NCBI GenBank assembly: GCA_022885665.1
Contig: JAGQDJ010000260.1
Coordinates: 1,240,001-1,304,000, forward strand
Direction: 5' to 3'
Source: Triops longicaudatus
Taxonomy: Eukaryota > Arthropoda > Branchiopoda > Notostraca > Triopsidae
Length of the DNA: 64,000 nt
Positions 38,298-49,576 of this stretch are shown here, one piece after another. A program made the position numbers and the translations under genes. The first letter of the stretch is position 1; each line of letters starts with the position of its first letter. Under the pieces are notes generated by a model. That model saw nothing but the letters and a program-made list of their open reading frames with translations, made no database searches and was not told where the DNA came from.

Positions 38298-38904
38298 CTG
38301 TAGGAAAAACGTAAAATATTTCGTTACTCAAAGAATTTGATGGTGCATAGGGTTGTCACATTTAGAATGTGACGCCAAAGTTTGCTAAACGTAACGCATA
38401 ACGGAATTTTTAGCGTGCGATTCGTTTTCTTTTCTTTTTCTTTCCCGGCTTGTTTACAACAAAGGCTTTCTTATTTGTCAGAAAATGAGGTTATTGCTGT
38501 CAATTCATTAACTGACCCGATATGCCCAAGCAGGCTCCGGAGCCTGCCGACACACAATTGGGTGTATGTTAATTACTTTACCGTTACTAATTGCAACCTT
38601 GAACTAGTGCTTGTAAAATTTTACTTCAGATAAAAAACTTGTAAGCCGACAATTTGTCAAAACTTCTTTGGACCCGTATTAATCTGTAAGTCCCAAAAGC
38701 TTTTCACAAAAGTCGAAAAATTACGATAAAACATCTGAAACAGTTCAACACTAGTTTAAAATTTAAGACTTTCTTCTAAAGAAAATGTTGCAAAAAAGGC
38801 GCTCCGCACTGTTCACTGAGGTAGCGAAGTTACACCGGCACGAACTGCTGCAAATTCCGTTAGCGAATTAGTTAACAATCCCGGGCAAACTTTAAAGAAC
38901 ACAC
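38298..38904 (-). other. Probable actin 5'UTR intron
   Basis: On the minus strand CTTCAG/GTGTGTTC (donor after 38905) and TTTTTCCTACAG/AACCCC (acceptor before 38297) define a 607-nt GT-AG intron that ends 21 nt before the actin start codon. A leader exon separated by an intron just upstream of the ATG is a common feature of animal actin genes. Confidence 0.55.
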
Positions 38905-38959
38905 CTGAAGACCGAAGAGCAAAAGCTAGTACACCGCGTTGGGCTGGGCCGTAAGACCG

Positions 38960-39089
38960 AATGGTGCTGTTCTGCAGCGAAGTACGAGCCTTTATGCAGA
39001 TGGCCACCCTCCACCCACTTCACCCCCTACGGACGCTGTTAACGCCGCCAAAGCCCAAAAATATCACGGGAAGACCCTACCAAACAAGG
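38960..39089 (-). promoter_or_regulatory. Putative actin core promoter with CArG-like box
   Basis: Reading toward the actin gene: a CArG-like CCTTGTTTGG at 39089-39080 (one mismatch to CC(A/T)6GG), then a TATA-like GCATAAAGG around 38997-38989, then a plausible start region near 38960 and the leader donor at 38905. The arrangement resembles SRF-driven actin promoters. A perfect CArG box, CCATATATGG, lies further up at 39550-39559. No experimental start site is known. Confidence 0.4.
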
Positions 39090-40682
39090 CGCCTTGGACG
39101 TAGCGTCTTCAAATCCCACACACATGGCTTTCACGTATAGTTATGAAGTAACAACGTATATTTCTCAAAATAATTAAATTAAGATTTTAGTAAACTGACT
39201 GTAAGCGATTCATATATAGACAAACATGGTCCTTTTTTCCCATGTAAGGTCTCATTTGTTTTGTTTTGATCGTTTAATTCTGGACTACTTTTGTCCGAAA
39301 CGAGTCACAAAACTATAAGGCTGCGAGTATTATATTGCTTGGAGCATGCAATGCAAGGACTATCAACTACTTATTAAAAACTGGCCTTTATCCTCATTTC
39401 GCATGTACATGATTATAAACTGGTTCTTTTGCCTCAAATTAATTTTGGTTGTTTAAATGAGTATACGTTGCCCCATGCTAAGTTTCAGTCTTTGGGTGAG
39501 TGAGAGAACGTGTAGCACAAGAAAAGACGCTTAGGACGCCCCTTCAGCACCATATATGGTCACGGACGTCTTACTCAAGGACCCGTTCGGCTGGACCCAT
39601 ACATTCAAGAATTCCGGCAAACAGGGTTGCTTTTCTTTCTGTCCCCTTCTTACCCAGTTGCGGCAATTGCTTTCGCTGAACCATATGGCATACAATATGT
39701 GACCTATCTCCAAACAACTTCAGAAGACTCGACAGTTACAATTTTGCCAGGAAGTAAATAGGGAAAACAATTTGCTAATGATTTCTGCAAATCCCAACGG
39801 AAACGAAAATTAATTATCAGTTATTTCTGAAACCTTTACTTGGGCATAATAAAAAAATTGTGGTGCGAAGCGAATAATTACTCCGCCACCAGCAATGCTG
39901 TCTTTATTTGGGCGTACGTCGGAAATAGATTTCGCTTCTCAGTTGAGCGTTTGGCCTGAGTTCTCTTCGAGACACGGTTTCGGCCAAATTTGGGCCGCTC
40001 TAGCGCTTTTGGACACATCCTGAGCAAAACACTCCCCATTGTACATACACGACTTAATATTATTATTATAATTATTTTGAATTAAATAAAAGAGAAAAGA
40101 TGGATTTGTGAATGACCAAGAACATTCTATAGATTTATTTATTATTTTTTATTTATGTATCACAGTAGGAAACATTCAATTTATCAGTTAATTTCTGGAA
40201 TAATTCTTGGGGGTCGCATTAGTTTCGAGGCATGGCCAAGTATGGTCACATGGGGGGGCACGTTTTCCTAACTGTATATGTCTATGCGTGTGTGTTGTGG
40301 AAAATGTGTAGAAGGCCCCTCCTTTCCATACAGCTACTCTTTTCCACCTCCAACGTTTTCCTTGCTCTGTATGCACTTCGTCTTGTTAATAATAGCCAAG
40401 CCATGGATGGAGCTGATCGAGGTCACCGCGACGGCCCAGGCTAAGCGCGGAGCTATTTATACCTGGGGAGATGTTGGGAGTATTTGTATTCGAGTTAGGG
40501 ACAGGTATTAAGGTCTCAAAAAATGCTAAAAAAGTTATCGAGCTCAACCAAACTGCTTCCGCTTACCATTATTTATATCCATTTTGTTTTACAGGGCTTT
40601 ACAACTTCTGCTATAACTCCGTGCTATATCTATGTTCTAAAGAGCCAAAAATTGTTTTTTTAGGTATGGCACAAATCAACCT
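39090..40682. other. Intergenic: actin upstream to PIGA 3' end
   Basis: Apart from the CArG box at 39550 I see nothing gene-like. The stretch has an AT-rich patch at 40045-40160 and short open frames without similarity. Confidence 0.4.
39550..39559. promoter_or_regulatory. Perfect CArG box (SRF site)
   Basis: CCATATATGG is an exact match to the SRF consensus, about 1.3 kb upstream of the actin ATG and 0.6 kb upstream of the inferred core promoter. SRF sites are a classic regulator of animal actins. A single 10-mer can occur by chance. Confidence 0.35.
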
Positions 40683-42534
40683 TTAGCTTTTTATTAAATT
40701 TGTTTTTACCTCTTTTGGTACCGCCCAATCTAAAATTCGCACGATAAGGTAGCAAAACGCTGCTATAAGTAAGAAAAATGGGCCGGCTACCGGACCACAT
40801 TTTCGGTACCTAGACAAAAGGTCGTTTTACTTAATCTTCTGGCTGCAGAAACAATGAATGAAGAACTTGGAAAGTCTTGAGCCTAATGAGGAGTCAGGCA
40901 TCTCTTTGACAAAATCATAGACGCGTTCCGTTCTGAGAGCAATCTTGTTCCAATCATAGGCGCTAGCTACAATCTGATGGGACTCGAATGGTTCGATCCC
41001 TTTACTATTCATGGTAGCTAGAATGGCAGCATCCAAAGCTTTGACAATATCTAAAAATGGGTCCTCAGATACGAGTTCCAGAGCGACTGGCTTTACGATT
41101 TACCTAGGACATTGGGTTTCGCGAGCCATATAAGGTTAGGAGGGAGTACTTCAGGTATACCACCCACATCAGTGCTTACTACTTGCAACCTAAATATAGA
41201 CCATTGTCAGAAATAAGTTGTCAAAGAAATTGAGGACTTTCGCTATACAAACCCGCAAGCCGCTGCTTCAACGATGGCCATACAATATGCTTCGGTTAAA
41301 GAGGTGTTAAGAAATATGTGGCCTTTGACCAAAACATTTCGAACCTGAGACGGACCAGGCACGGGACCTAGCAGCTGTACCCGGTCGGTTAAGTTGTGGT
41401 GTTCACGCATTTCCTCCAAAACAATGCGCTTCGGGCCATCACCACCAATTAAGAAGTTTACCTATGACATACAGATATAAGATTTCGTCGCTCATATTGA
41501 GCGAATATCTACCTGAGGATACTTCTGGCAAATAACGGGAATCACTGCAGCCATTAAATCCACACCTTTACGATAGACTAGTCGACTCATTGTCACAACT
41601 GTGACTGTGCAACAAGAAAAAAATATAAATAATACAGAAAGAAAACCTGTCAAGGTAATATTCGGTCATTTACTTGCAGAAGCATCGCGCTGTGTCGGAT
41701 CAGGACGAAAAATTTTTGTATCAACAGCATTAGGTATCACTGAGACCAAATCAGGTTGCACATTCGCTCGTAATACTGTATTTTCCTTCCCAGTGTGGGA
41801 AACGCAAATGCAATGATTGCAATTCGCCAAGGATATTTGTAAAAATTTGTTGGTAATGATTGCTGAGGTGTCAGCGAACCCGAACAGGGAATGATCAGTA
41901 AAAACGCTCTAAAAATACACACAATAATAGACTCAATACCCAAGTAATGCTGAAGGCACGAAACGATATATACATGTAATGGAACTAACAAGAAATGACA
42001 CTAGGATTTTTTTTTTAATTTTTTAAATTGGTGAATTTTCAAAATGTTTACGATCAAATAACTTACTTTTAAGCCCATAAGTCTACCAAGAAACATAGCT
42101 TCATGAGCTAAAGTGGAAAACGCAGAATGACCATGAACTATATTAATCTGTTCACGTATAAAAATATGCCGCAGTATTGGTATTGAAGCGACCATGGTGG
42201 GCAGTACAACTTGGTTGTAGAAGGTTTTTATTGGCAGATAATAAACCTAACCATATTTTTTACACTAAAACATATTTCATTTAAAAATTGAGTTTCTAAG
42301 GAAAACCTTAAGTCCATTCGCCATGTATCTCACACCTGTACGATCACCGTACGCATGAGTTACTACTACAACTTTGTGACCCAGTTTTAATAAGCACTGC
42401 GACAAAGTGTGAATGTGAGATTCTACGCCACCCATATTTGGGTAAAAGAAGTCTGACACCATACTAGAAATAAAAAAATATGACACCTCTCGACTTCTAG
42501 CGTTTTATTAGATTTACCAAATATTGTACACCAT
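40683..42534 (-). CDS. PIGA: PIG-A, GPI N-acetylglucosaminyltransferase catalytic subunit
   Basis: PIG-A transfers GlcNAc from UDP-GlcNAc to phosphatidylinositol at the ER, the first step of GPI-anchor synthesis. Nine exons on the minus strand: 42534-42518, 42463-42307, 42246-42067, 41908-41674, 41604-41513, 41461-41253, 41189-41104, 41050-40867, 40809-40683 (428 residues). The 17-nt first exon encodes MVYNI plus two bases and splices to CMVSDFFYPNMGGVESHI. Further landmarks: VVTHAYGDRTGVRYM, FTDHSLFGFAD, SVIPNAVD, SRLVYRKGVD, FLIGGDGPKR, NTSLTEAYCMAIVEAAACG (GT4 glycosyltransferase donor site) and VVSTDVGGIPEVLP. The last exon supplies CGPVAG followed by a membrane helix (FFLLIAAFCYLIVRIL), matching the C-terminal anchor of PIG-A. 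The final intron is ambiguous: 57 nt (donor GTTCTT, chosen) or 21 nt (donor GTAAAA). It shares its upstream region with the divergent anoctamin. Confidence 0.94.
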
Positions 42535-43005
42535 GTTATTCCTGTTACCCTGTCAAAACGAAAATAATAATATAAACATGTAACCGCGAGCTATTGCGCG
42601 CAGAGTGATCACTAGGCTAACAAAATCCTTTCAATGAAAGGGTTCCGAAAGTACGCACCGACGTATGGTACAATTCTCTTTATCACGTCAGTGTCATGCT
42701 CTTTTTCCATGCGAAAAAAAGAGGTATCATACATAACACCCTTTTAGGTCTTTTTCTGCTTTGACAGTGTCCAGTGAAAGAGAGGAGTGAAGGGCTTTTT
42801 AGAATGAGGATCATAAACTCGCCTGTAAATGGAGCAAGTTTTTCGTACCATGATTTAGTGCCTAACAAGCTTCTCTGACAGTCACACTGAGTATGGAATT
42901 TCGTGGTTTCATAATTAAAGTGCAACGTGAATAAAATTTGTTATGCTAAGCAACAATAGTCATTTATTTGCATAATGCCAAGTGTCTTCGTGTAAAATTT
43001 TCGGA
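42535..43005. promoter_or_regulatory. Head-to-head promoter region of PIGA and anoctamin
   Basis: Only 471 bp separate the two start codons, so both promoters and 5'UTRs must lie here unless a leader exon overlaps the neighbour. On the minus strand CGTTTTGACAG/GGTAAC (about 42550) could be an acceptor for a PIGA leader intron. No clear TATA or CpG-rich core was seen. Confidence 0.5.
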
Positions 43006-46000
43006 ATGCCTTTTCGAGTGCCTCGGTCTCGTCGAACATCGAAAATTGTGAGTAATTCGAGACTTTCCATTTATTTGAAACTTAAGTACACCTGTTGTTA
43101 GTCATGCTTTTGTCCCGCATGCTGGTGCAAGATTCTATTGTTTGTTCTCCTAAACGATATTTCTATGTAAACCTTTTAACACCGGAGGGCAGGTGCAAGA
43201 ATTGGTGGGCTTTTGTTGAACCGGTTTCTATGTAGGTCTAGGTAATCGAATAGAAACCCTTTTTCTTTAGAACAAAATGCACAACCAAGACTAATTACAT
43301 AATTAAATGTGCATTTCCGAGAAGAGCTTTCAATAAAGGCTCTGCTTTCCAGTTTCTTGCTACCCGTCATTTTTTTATTATTCTTTATTTATTTCTAAAT
43401 TTATTATTATTGTTGTTGTTATTACTATATTTTTCAGTTTGTACGAAAGAAATCACGGGAGCATAGTGAACTACAGAATGAAGAAGAAACTTTGCAAAAT
43501 TTTTACGGGTCCTTGACAAAACTCGAGGCTAACTCCTTGGACAACGTGACATGTGAGACACCCGTCAAACCCGACGAACCGGATTGCAAAGTGTGTACTC
43601 GTTAAAAGTGAAATGTCCTCCCACTTCGCTTCCCGCAGTTAATGAAAGGCATTTATCATTTCAGTCCGCTCAGGATAACCGAACTAATGAGCAAGATATA
43701 TCCGTCTATTTTCATGATGGTCAGCGGCGAATTGATTACGTCCTGGCATACGAGGAAGATGGGCCAGCAACAAAAAAGGATTTAGCCAAACGTTCCGCCG
43801 CGGAAAGAGAATCTCGAAAGCTGAAAATTCAGCAATTTTGTGAAAATTTGATTAAAGAGGGGCTCGAAATTGAAGAAGTATGTTCCCTTAAAGAATACAC
43901 GACTATCTACTTTTAATATACACAAATACACAGGATGCTTACGAAGGAAAGAAAAACTTGCGTTTTATCAAAATCTATGTGCCCTGGAATGTCCTCAGTT
44001 ACTATGCCGAAGAACTCGGTTTCCGAGCTCCGCTTAAAGTAATATTTAAAGTTACATAAGCAACACCGACAGTGGGAGACTTACTCGTATCAAGTCCTCT
44101 TAATTAGCTCATTTTGTTTATTATATTTCATATATCATATTTTATTTATTATATTATACTTCACGCCAGGTCCAGTCGAATAACTCGAACGAAAACTGGT
44201 CGGAGGGCGTAATACGCACTCTTGGCTTGCCAAATCCGTTTTCCCAAGATGTACCGCATCAATCTCCACGATACTACTCATGCCCGTTTCGTCGTTCTAA
44301 AATGGACAGGTTGTTCATTTTACAATATATGAGAAAACATTCATGTTGCCTAACAATTTATTTTACTTTTTTTCTGCAAGATTTTGCGGGAGTGACAATA
44401 GAGATAATTATTTCAGTCCTGCTCAGCGGAGTCGCATAGCGCATGAAATCTTGTCAAGCGTAGCATTTGGCGAGCGCCGGAAAGGAGAAGTGGGTGTCGG
44501 ACGACTTGTTGAAGAACGAATATTGCAAGCGGCTTACCCTTTACATGAAGTATTAAGCATTCAATTGACTTGTGGGTCTTTACGGTCATTCCTAGGGTTC
44601 GTACAAAATTCCGTGGGATTTCTCGACAAAACTAAACTTGAGGCAGGTCCTTTACGAGTACTGGGCTCGCTGGGGCCGTTGGAACAAATACCAACCTTTG
44701 GACGCTGTGCGAAACTACTTCGGCGAGAAAATTGCCATTTACTTTGCCTGGCTTGGCTTTTATACAGCGTGGCTGATACCAGTAGCTTTTGTAGGCGTCA
44801 TGGTCTTTTTATACGGGGTATTCACCATGAATGATGATATGATTTCCCAAGAGATATGTCGCTCTGGTAGTAAATACCGGATGTGTCCTCTTTGCGACGA
44901 GAAAATTGGCTGTAAGTACTGGAACTTGAGTGATATCTGCACCTATGCCAGAGTGGCGTACTTGTTCGACCATCCTGGAACAATTGCCTTCTCTATCTTC
45001 GTTTCTTTTTGGGGTAGCGCCATCTATTTGCGTTTACATGACTTGAAATTCAAAAACCGTTGTTTCTTAGCCGTGACCTTTCTCGAGTACTGGAAACGCC
45101 AAACTGCCACCTTAGCCCATGATTGGGATTGTTTAGATGTGCAAGATGAAGAAGTACGGCCCCGACCTGAATTTGCCATTCATGCACCGCTGATCGAACG
45201 CAATCCAGTAACTGGCATTCCAGAACCGAGTTTTCCTGCTAATTTACGAAGGAAGCGAATAGCTGCTGGTGTTGGAGTCGTTGCGCTGATGGTATAATTA
45301 ACAAGCAGACATTTGTGTAGAAGTAGACTCATTACTTGACCTCTGCAGATTTCTATGGTAGTGATATTTCTTGTAGCCGTCATCGTGTACCGTATTGTTG
45401 TCTCCACTCCCTTGTTTCAGCACGAGCAGCTTCGCTCGCAAGCCCAAGCTATTGCATCACTTTCAGGGGCATGTGTTAATTTGGTCGTCATTATGATTCT
45501 GGGCCGGGTGTACGAAAACCTGGCATATAAGATAACGACATGGGGTATCCATTTCCTTACGGGCATTTTTACCGATTTAATTCGATTGTTGTTAGAGATG
45601 CATCGTACGCAAACGGAGTTCGAAGACAACCTTACCTTCAAAGTGTTCTTGTTTCAGTTTGTCAACTTATATGCCTCTATATTTTATATAGCGTTCTTTA
45701 AAGGCCGTTTTGTTGGCTATCCTGGTCATTATAACCATATCCTTGGACTACGCAACGAAGAAGTGAAAGCTTTTTCTTCTATTAACTTGCAATTTCAGGG
45801 TATTCTTTTGTAGTGTAGCGCTGGAGGCTGTTTAATAGAGCTGGCTCAGCAGTTGGCTATTATTATGATCGGAAAACAAATCATTAACAATGCCCAAGAG
45901 ATACTATGGCCCAAATTTCAGGCCTGGTGGCGTAAACGGAAAGTAAGTAGCTTGTTTCTTTGCAAGACGAACTGCTTTTTGCGTACGCTGAGTCATAAAC

Positions 46001-46953
46001 TAAAATTAGGTGAAGATAAAACAAAGCTCTGCTAAGCGTTGGGAAGAAGACTTTCAATTGATCGAGAACGCGGGGTTATTTGAAGAATACCTTGAAATGG
46101 GTAAACAACGAAGCTACCTTGTCTACTGACTTGAGCAAGTTATATTTCTCTCCTTTTCAGTAATGCAATTCGGGTTTATTACCATTTTCGTGGCTGCGTT
46201 TCCGCTGGCACCGCTCTTCGCCCTATTAAACAATATTGCCGAGATACGGTTGGATGCACTGAAATTCGTGACAGAGACACGACGGCCTGTAGCTGAACGT
46301 GCAAAAGATATTGGTATCTGGTTTGCTATTTTGGACGTTTTGGCCCGAATTGCTGTCATCTCCAATGTACTGTACGGTTTCGTTATTACCAACCTTTCAG
46401 TCATATTTTTATGTTTTCAGGGATTCCTTATTGCGTTTACGTCAGATTTCATCCCTCGCTTGCTCTACCAATATGATTACGACTGGTCGCTACGCGGATA
46501 TGTCAAGTTTACCTTGGCACAAGCCCCAAATGGTACGTTATCTCAGCCATGCTATTACCGCGGTTTCCGGGATCACAACGGCAACGTGAGTGAATTCTTC
46601 TGGAAATTGTTGGCTATAAGGCTCGCATTCCTCCTGGTCTTCGAAGTAATTTTTTTTTTTAACCGAAAGAAAAAATCCAGTTACAGTGGTTCATATTAAC
46701 AGCATTTTGTGTTCGGAGTTTGCCGGCTAATTGACGTATTAGTTCCGGACGTGCCATATTCTTTAGAATTGAAAATGAAACGCGAACGTTATCTGGCAAA
46801 GCAAGTTTTACAAGATCCAGACAACCTTTTAAAAGTGAGCGTCAATCGAGCTAAATAATAATAATAATTATAATAATAAAATACTGACTACGTTTTTCAT
46901 TTGTTGTTTAGGCACAAGAAGATACACTCGAGCAAGTCGTAACGCCAAAGTAA
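43006..46953 (+). CDS. ANO5: Anoctamin (TMEM16 family), ANO5/ANO6-like, complete
   Basis: TMEM16 proteins are Ca2+-activated phospholipid scramblases or chloride channels with ten membrane helices. Sixteen exons: 43006-43047, 43438-43590, 43665-43877, 43934-44038, 44170-44309, 44381-44549, 44596-45013, 45071-45291, 45349-45544, 45596-45762, 45814-45942, 46010-46100, 46161-46366, 46421-46645, 46703-46834, 46912-46953, giving 882 residues. The cytoplasmic dimerisation domain has VYFHDGQRRIDYVLAY. Then RSRIAHEIL, AAYPLHE, YFGEKIAIYFAWLGFYT, VTFLEYWKRQ, FVNLYASIFYIAFFKGRFVG, NEECSAGGCLIELAQQL (the acidic Ca2+-site helix), QFGFITIFVAAFPLAPLFALLNNI, RRPVAERAKDIGIW and IAFTSDFIPRL follow. RWEEDF...GLFEEYLEM and VGYPG fit the ANO4-7 branch. 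Three introns (45014, 45545, 46367) are multiples of three without stops and would be mistaken for coding sequence. They were removed because doing so restores the family's WAVTFLEYW, TTWEMHRTQT and NGFLIAFTSD junctions. The symbol is provisional for the subgroup. AATAAA lies at 47080. Confidence 0.95.
46853..46881. repeat. TAA microsatellite
   Basis: A short (TAA)n-like run lies in the last intron of the anoctamin gene. Confidence 0.7.
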
Positions 46954-46982
46954 TTGTATTTCGCACAAATCCTCGCCCACTT

Positions 46983-48781
46983 TTACGTTTTAAGTTTGAC
47001 ACTTTTGACCACGGACGCTTTAATACCCGAAAACTCACCGTCGTAACGTCGGACTTCCGTTCGTGTTGTGCGGACCTACAATAAATACGACATGATTGTA
47101 CCTCATACTGAATACACGCCTTACAAACAATTATCAGCAAAAAGTATAGCTCTTACTTGGCCTTTTCTCCTAATGAGGGCTTTGCGGAACTTCGCGCGAT
47201 GTTTGACTCTCGGATTTCTCTGTTCCTTCTTGCGGTGGGGCGTTAAACCTTTATTTTTGGCTATTTGGTAATTAATTCCACGTTTCTCTGCTGTGCCTTC
47301 CTCTGTTTGATTTTCATCTTCTAAGTGTAAAGGGCTTTCTTCATCCAGGCTATCTTCCTCAGCCTCCGAGTCAGCGGGTTTGCTCTTGCCCGATTTGATG
47401 GCTTCATACAATTCTAAAGCAGCTTTCTCATCTGCAGTCAGTTCGTCTCGTTTCTGGGCATTTTTCTTCTCCTTCGGTAGTTTAACTGGTGGCAAGCCTT
47501 CTTCAGTAGGAATCTCGACATTTTTAGGCTTCAAAATGCCTAGGAGTTTCTTAGGTTTCACATTCACTACAGCACGCTTTTCCTCGGGGGCCTTTTCTTC
47601 CCAAACAATTTCTTCTCCGCTATTCAGTTTCTTTAAAAGAGCTTCAAGTGACTTTTTGCATTTGTTTTCCACCGGAGCTAACTGTTGCAGCAGGCCCCGG
47701 AACTGCACCAAGCGCTTAATTACGGGATGTGTAGACAATCCAGGTTGTTTCCGAGCTTTCAGGATAAGGTAGTAGCTGACATTTGTACAGTAACTAAAAA
47801 AAAAGTATGGTAACAACATTCCTTGGAACTCCTTCTCTCGCTCAAAAAATTTACTTCATAATTAACTGGAATTTGGTTTGCACCAGTGCTAGGCCGGGCG
47901 TAGAGGGGATTTGATGCTGGAGAGCAATAAGCGGAGATAGCCTACGAGCTTCATTTAGCTGATCTTAAAATTAAAAAAAGATTGTATTAACTTTACTTCA
48001 TGTCTTAGTAAGTATGTGTGTTTACTTTTAAAGTCTTCTATAAGCTCCAAGAGTTCAGGAGACTCTTTCTTTAAAATTTCAAGCTGCTCTCGACTGGATA
48101 AGACAGATAAATCGGTTTGTACGCGTTCCCGATCGGATGACGGTTGTTCCTGTGCAACATCTTTCTTAGGTAAAAGGTATCCCAAGCCAAAGTCTGACTC
48201 TTCCAAGTCTTCTAACATGCGTTTCTGCAAGTTTAATGCTTCCTGTTCCTCCAAAGCGGCAGCATCCATCTCTTCCTCGTCGGAGTTAATTTGATGGCTG
48301 TCAATTTTGTCGCGACTGTAAAAGGTGGACTTTTTCTTTCCCCAAGCTCGAGTGTCAATTTGGTCCTCAGTTTGATCTTCTATGTCGCTTGCCATATCTC
48401 CCAAGTCAGCTTTCTGGGGAATCATATCGACTTTTTTCTTCTTCTTCTTTTTGCTGAGTTTCGGAACGGGAAACTCGTCCTCTGAAGATGAAGCAACACC
48501 AAGAACTTCATTCTATACAAGTATTGATTGGAAAATTAACCATAAACAAACTCTTATATATGAATAATTAATCATAGTAATTGAAGTACACTTACATCTC
48601 GCTGGAATTTGGGTTTTTTCATCAATTTTTCAAGCTTCTGCATTCCAGCTTGCTCTTCATTTTCGTAATAATCGTCAACTTCGTCATACACAAAGTTTCT
48701 TGAGGAAGAATTGACCTTTTCATCTTGGAAATCCAGTGTATTACTTTCTCGTCGAGACGAAGTTTTGGCCTTTTTCCCCAT
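46983..48781 (-). CDS. UTP3: UTP3/SAS10 small-subunit processome protein, complete
   Basis: UTP3 (SAS10) is a nucleolar component of the U3 small-subunit processome for 18S rRNA maturation. Five exons on the minus strand: 48781-48596, 48512-48026, 47963-47855, 47793-47157, 47075-46983 (503 residues). The N-terminus is acidic with a Lys run (KKKKKKK). KKESPELLELIEDFK precedes the Sas10/Utp3/C1D domain (VQTKFQLIMNYCTNVSYYLI, HPVIKRLVQFRGLL). The Sas10 C-terminal domain reads GINYQIAKNKGLTPHRKK, NPRVKHRAKFRKA, RRKGQ. The last exon adds VRTTRTEVRRYDGEFSGIK...KSVKLKT, matching the conserved C-terminal tail. Reading through the donor at 47156 instead gives an early stop at 47121, which would lose this tail. 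Convergent with the anoctamin: 29 bp between stops. Confidence 0.95.
47080..47085 (+). terminator. Probable poly(A) signal of the anoctamin
   Basis: AATAAA lies 127 nt after the anoctamin stop on the plus strand. It falls just inside the last intron of UTP3 (on the opposite strand), so anoctamin transcripts would run antisense across the last UTP3 exon. Confidence 0.5.
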
Positions 48782-49190
48782 TTCTACTTTCGAAACACAA
48801 ACCAACGTGGTTTACTCAGGTCAGCACTTGGTAAGTGAATGGCGAGTGACTAGGAAGCAATTCGCGATTCGCGGTACACTCAAAAGAAAAGAAACCCGGC
48901 TAAGTTCCTCATTTTGAAGACATGGAACCTACGTGAGTTTCGATTTTACGCAATTCTGCTTTAGTTACGGTTAGGACGAAAAGATTTTCTATAAGCTAAG
49001 AATTTCCCTTAATAAAATATACCACCAAACATTTAAAAAGGACAAACGCATTCCTAAAACAAAAGCTCAAATAAGCTTGAAGAGAAAATGAAAGGATATG
49101 AAATTTTGCCAAAATTATAAGAATTAAGAAAAATAAGAAAATGATAGGCTGACTAATTATCGCAGGCACCCTAAAGTTATTATAGCCATA

Positions 49191-49260
49191 TCGCAGCAAT
49201 TATTGGCGCGAACGGTGCGAAGACTTGTGGGGGGCGCCAATAATGCACTAATTGCTGCGA
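49191..49260. repeat. Compound inverted repeat
   Basis: The left arm 49191-49209 (TCGCAGCAATTATTGGCGC) pairs in two blocks with 49234-49244 (GCGCCAATAAT) and 49249-49260 (TAATTGCTGCGA). It could fold as a hairpin of about 20 bp with a small bulge, or be a short foldback or MITE remnant. The word ATATCGCAGCAAT recurs at about 63574. Confidence 0.75.
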
Positions 49261-49576
49261 CGTGAGATGAGAAATATCGGGTAGCTACACCATGTTGCGT
49301 ATAAGCAGCGTGGTGTAGACACAGACTGCCCCTTTATTATCGAAGATCTTCCTATATGAGCCAAGCTTGTTGCCGTATAGTGGAACGTATTGGGAATTGA
49401 CATTAAACAAAGATTTATAAATTCCGTCAATTCAAATTTGGCTTAAATAAGATATTAGATAGATCTTTTTTCCCATACCTCACTTCTAAGACGTTTCTTC
49501 GAATAAATAAAAGTGGTAGTCGGTAATTACACCTTCTCTACACTACATTTGCACTTGGCAGCCGTCTTATGCATGA

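Noticed and set aside
45349..45813. Continuous 152-codon frame as one anoctamin exon
   Set aside because: It contains a 51-nt GT-AG intron (45545-45595) and runs through the donor at 45763. Removing them restores the conserved TTWEMHRTQT and EECSAGGC junctions.
47121..47819. 232-codon open frame on the minus strand taken as the end of UTP3
   Set aside because: It runs through a good donor (GTAAGA at 47156) and ends without the conserved tail. Splicing to 47075-46983 recovers the tail.
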